Made by a program: the position numbers and the translations under genes. Shown here piece by piece: positions 63,251 through 64,000 of a stretch of 64,000 nt of DNA (within the stretch, counting starts at the first letter, position 1; every line of letters begins with the position of its first letter). Source of the stretch: Winogradskyella marina (GTDB lineage: Bacteria; Bacteroidota; Bacteroidia; Flavobacteriales; Flavobacteriaceae); NCBI RefSeq assembly GCF_015645385.1, contig NZ_JADOET010000002.1, forward strand, positions 248,001-312,000, written 5' to 3'. The notes beneath the pieces are model-generated. The model worked only from the letters and a program-made list of their open reading frames with translations, was not told the DNA's origin and did not search any database.

Positions 63251-64000
63251 ATGTTTAAAAAAATACTAATTGCCAATAGAGGTGAAATAGCGCTTAGAGT
63301 TATTAGAACCTGTAAAGAAATGGGCATACGAACGGTAGCTGTATACTCTACAGTAGATGCAGAAAGTCTACATGTAAAGTTTGCAGATGAAGCTGTTTGT
63401 ATAGGACCTCCTCCAAGTAGCGAATCGTACTTAAAAATATCAAATATTATTGCTGCTGCAGAAATTACAAATGCAGATGCCATTCATCCTGGCTACGGTT
63501 TCTTATCAGAAAATGCAAAATTTTCAAAAATATGTGAAGAGCATGGCATTAAGTTTATAGGTGCGTCTGAAGATATGATTAATAGAATGGGAGATAAGGC
63601 AAATGCTAAAGCGACCATGAAAGCAGCAGGAGTACCTTGTGTACCAGGAAGTGAAGGTGTCATTGAAACGTTTGAAGACTGTAAAAAATTAGCTAAAGAA
63701 ACAGGTTATCCTGTAATGCTTAAAGCTTCTGCAGGTGGAGGTGGAAAAGGGATGCGTGCCGTTTGGAAAGCAGAAGACCTTCAAAATGCATGGGAATCTG
63801 CACGTTCAGAATCTAAAGCGGCTTTTGGAAATGATGATATGTATATGGAAAAGCTTATTGAAGAGCCACGCCATATTGAAATACAAATCGTTGGTGACTC
63901 TCGTGGAAAAGCTTGTCATTTATCAGAACGCGACTGCTCTATACAGAGACGTCATCAAAAGTTAACAGAAGAAGTGCCTTCTCCGTTTATGACTGATAAA
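63251..64000 (+). CDS. accC: Biotin carboxylase subunit of acetyl-CoA carboxylase, 3' end beyond window
   Basis: The first 250 codons are present, from ATG at 63251. The start [20 protein letters not shown] is typical. [13 protein letters not shown] and the ATP-grasp glycine loop [12 protein letters not shown] follow, then [14 protein letters not shown] and [13 protein letters not shown] near the edge. About 200 residues are missing. It carboxylates the biotin of AccB with bicarbonate and ATP. Confidence 0.95.
   Translation, partial: MFKKILIANRGEIALRVIRTCKEMGIRTVAVYSTVDAESLHVKFADEAVCIGPPPSSESYLKISNIIAAAEITNADAIHPGYGFLSENAKFSKICEEHGIKFIGASEDMINRMGDKANAKATMKAAGVPCVPGSEGVIETFEDCKKLAKETGYPVMLKASAGGGGKGMRAVWKAEDLQNAWESARSESKAAFGNDDMYMEKLIEEPRHIEIQIVGDSRGKACHLSERDCSIQRRHQKLTEEVPSPFMTDK

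Overview
The window looks like chromosomal DNA of a marine member of the Flavobacteriaceae (Bacteroidota). The evidence is AT-rich DNA, A-rich leaders with few Shine-Dalgarno sites, several -7 boxes of the flavobacterial type TAnnTTTG, type IX secretion (T9SS) C-terminal tails on secreted proteins, lipoproteins starting with CSSDDD, FecI/FecR/TonB-receptor and LytTR systems, and the fatty-acid cluster order DUF177-rpmF-fabH-accB-accC. I cannot name the genus.

Region 1 (1-27380, all minus strand) is a carbohydrate-utilisation locus. From right to left it holds a FucP-type sugar/H+ symporter; an operon for L-rhamnose catabolism (aldolase/dehydrogenase fusion RhaEW, isomerase RhaI, an FGGY kinase, an FMN L-lactate dehydrogenase) that ends in a secreted beta-helix protein; a NodB-like deacetylase plus a protein made only of two sugar-binding-type modules; and a third group with a 2058-residue protein carrying two beta-helix domains, an alpha/beta hydrolase, a PL14-like lyase lipoprotein, an SGNH acetyl esterase, a GH78 rhamnosidase and a GH94-like enzyme cut by the window edge. 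The parts suggest attack on an acetylated, rhamnose- and uronate-containing glycan. There is no SusC/SusD pair, sulfatase or regulator in the window. The rhamnose operon and the deacetylase operon share a conserved upstream region, so they are probably co-regulated.

Region 2 (27381-32463) is accessory DNA: the two ends of a deleted restriction-modification gene joined at a REP-like repeat, an AbiH-family phage-defence gene, a DUF2130 gene followed by a fragment of a second copy, two genes of unknown function, a heptanucleotide tandem repeat and a cluster of short hairpin repeats.

Region 3 (32464-48064) holds succinate dehydrogenase sdhCAB, two paralogous small outer-membrane proteins, several lipoproteins, a 3-hydroxyacyl-CoA dehydrogenase, a patatin-like phospholipase, an orphan T9SS tail, and a LytTR response regulator with two histidine kinases of the LytS/YesM type.

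Region 4 (48065-58969) holds a secreted protein of the cholesterol-dependent-cytolysin superfamily without the cholesterol-binding undecapeptide, an EcsC-family protein, a pair of Asp-rich lipoproteins divergent from an ECF sigma factor/FecR/TonB-receptor operon, and a small proline-rich protein with a PID-CTERM-like tail.

Region 5 (58966-64000) is housekeeping: ribE, pdxA, DUF177, rpmF, fabH, accB and the start of accC. I saw no tRNA, rRNA or CRISPR array and no intact transposase.
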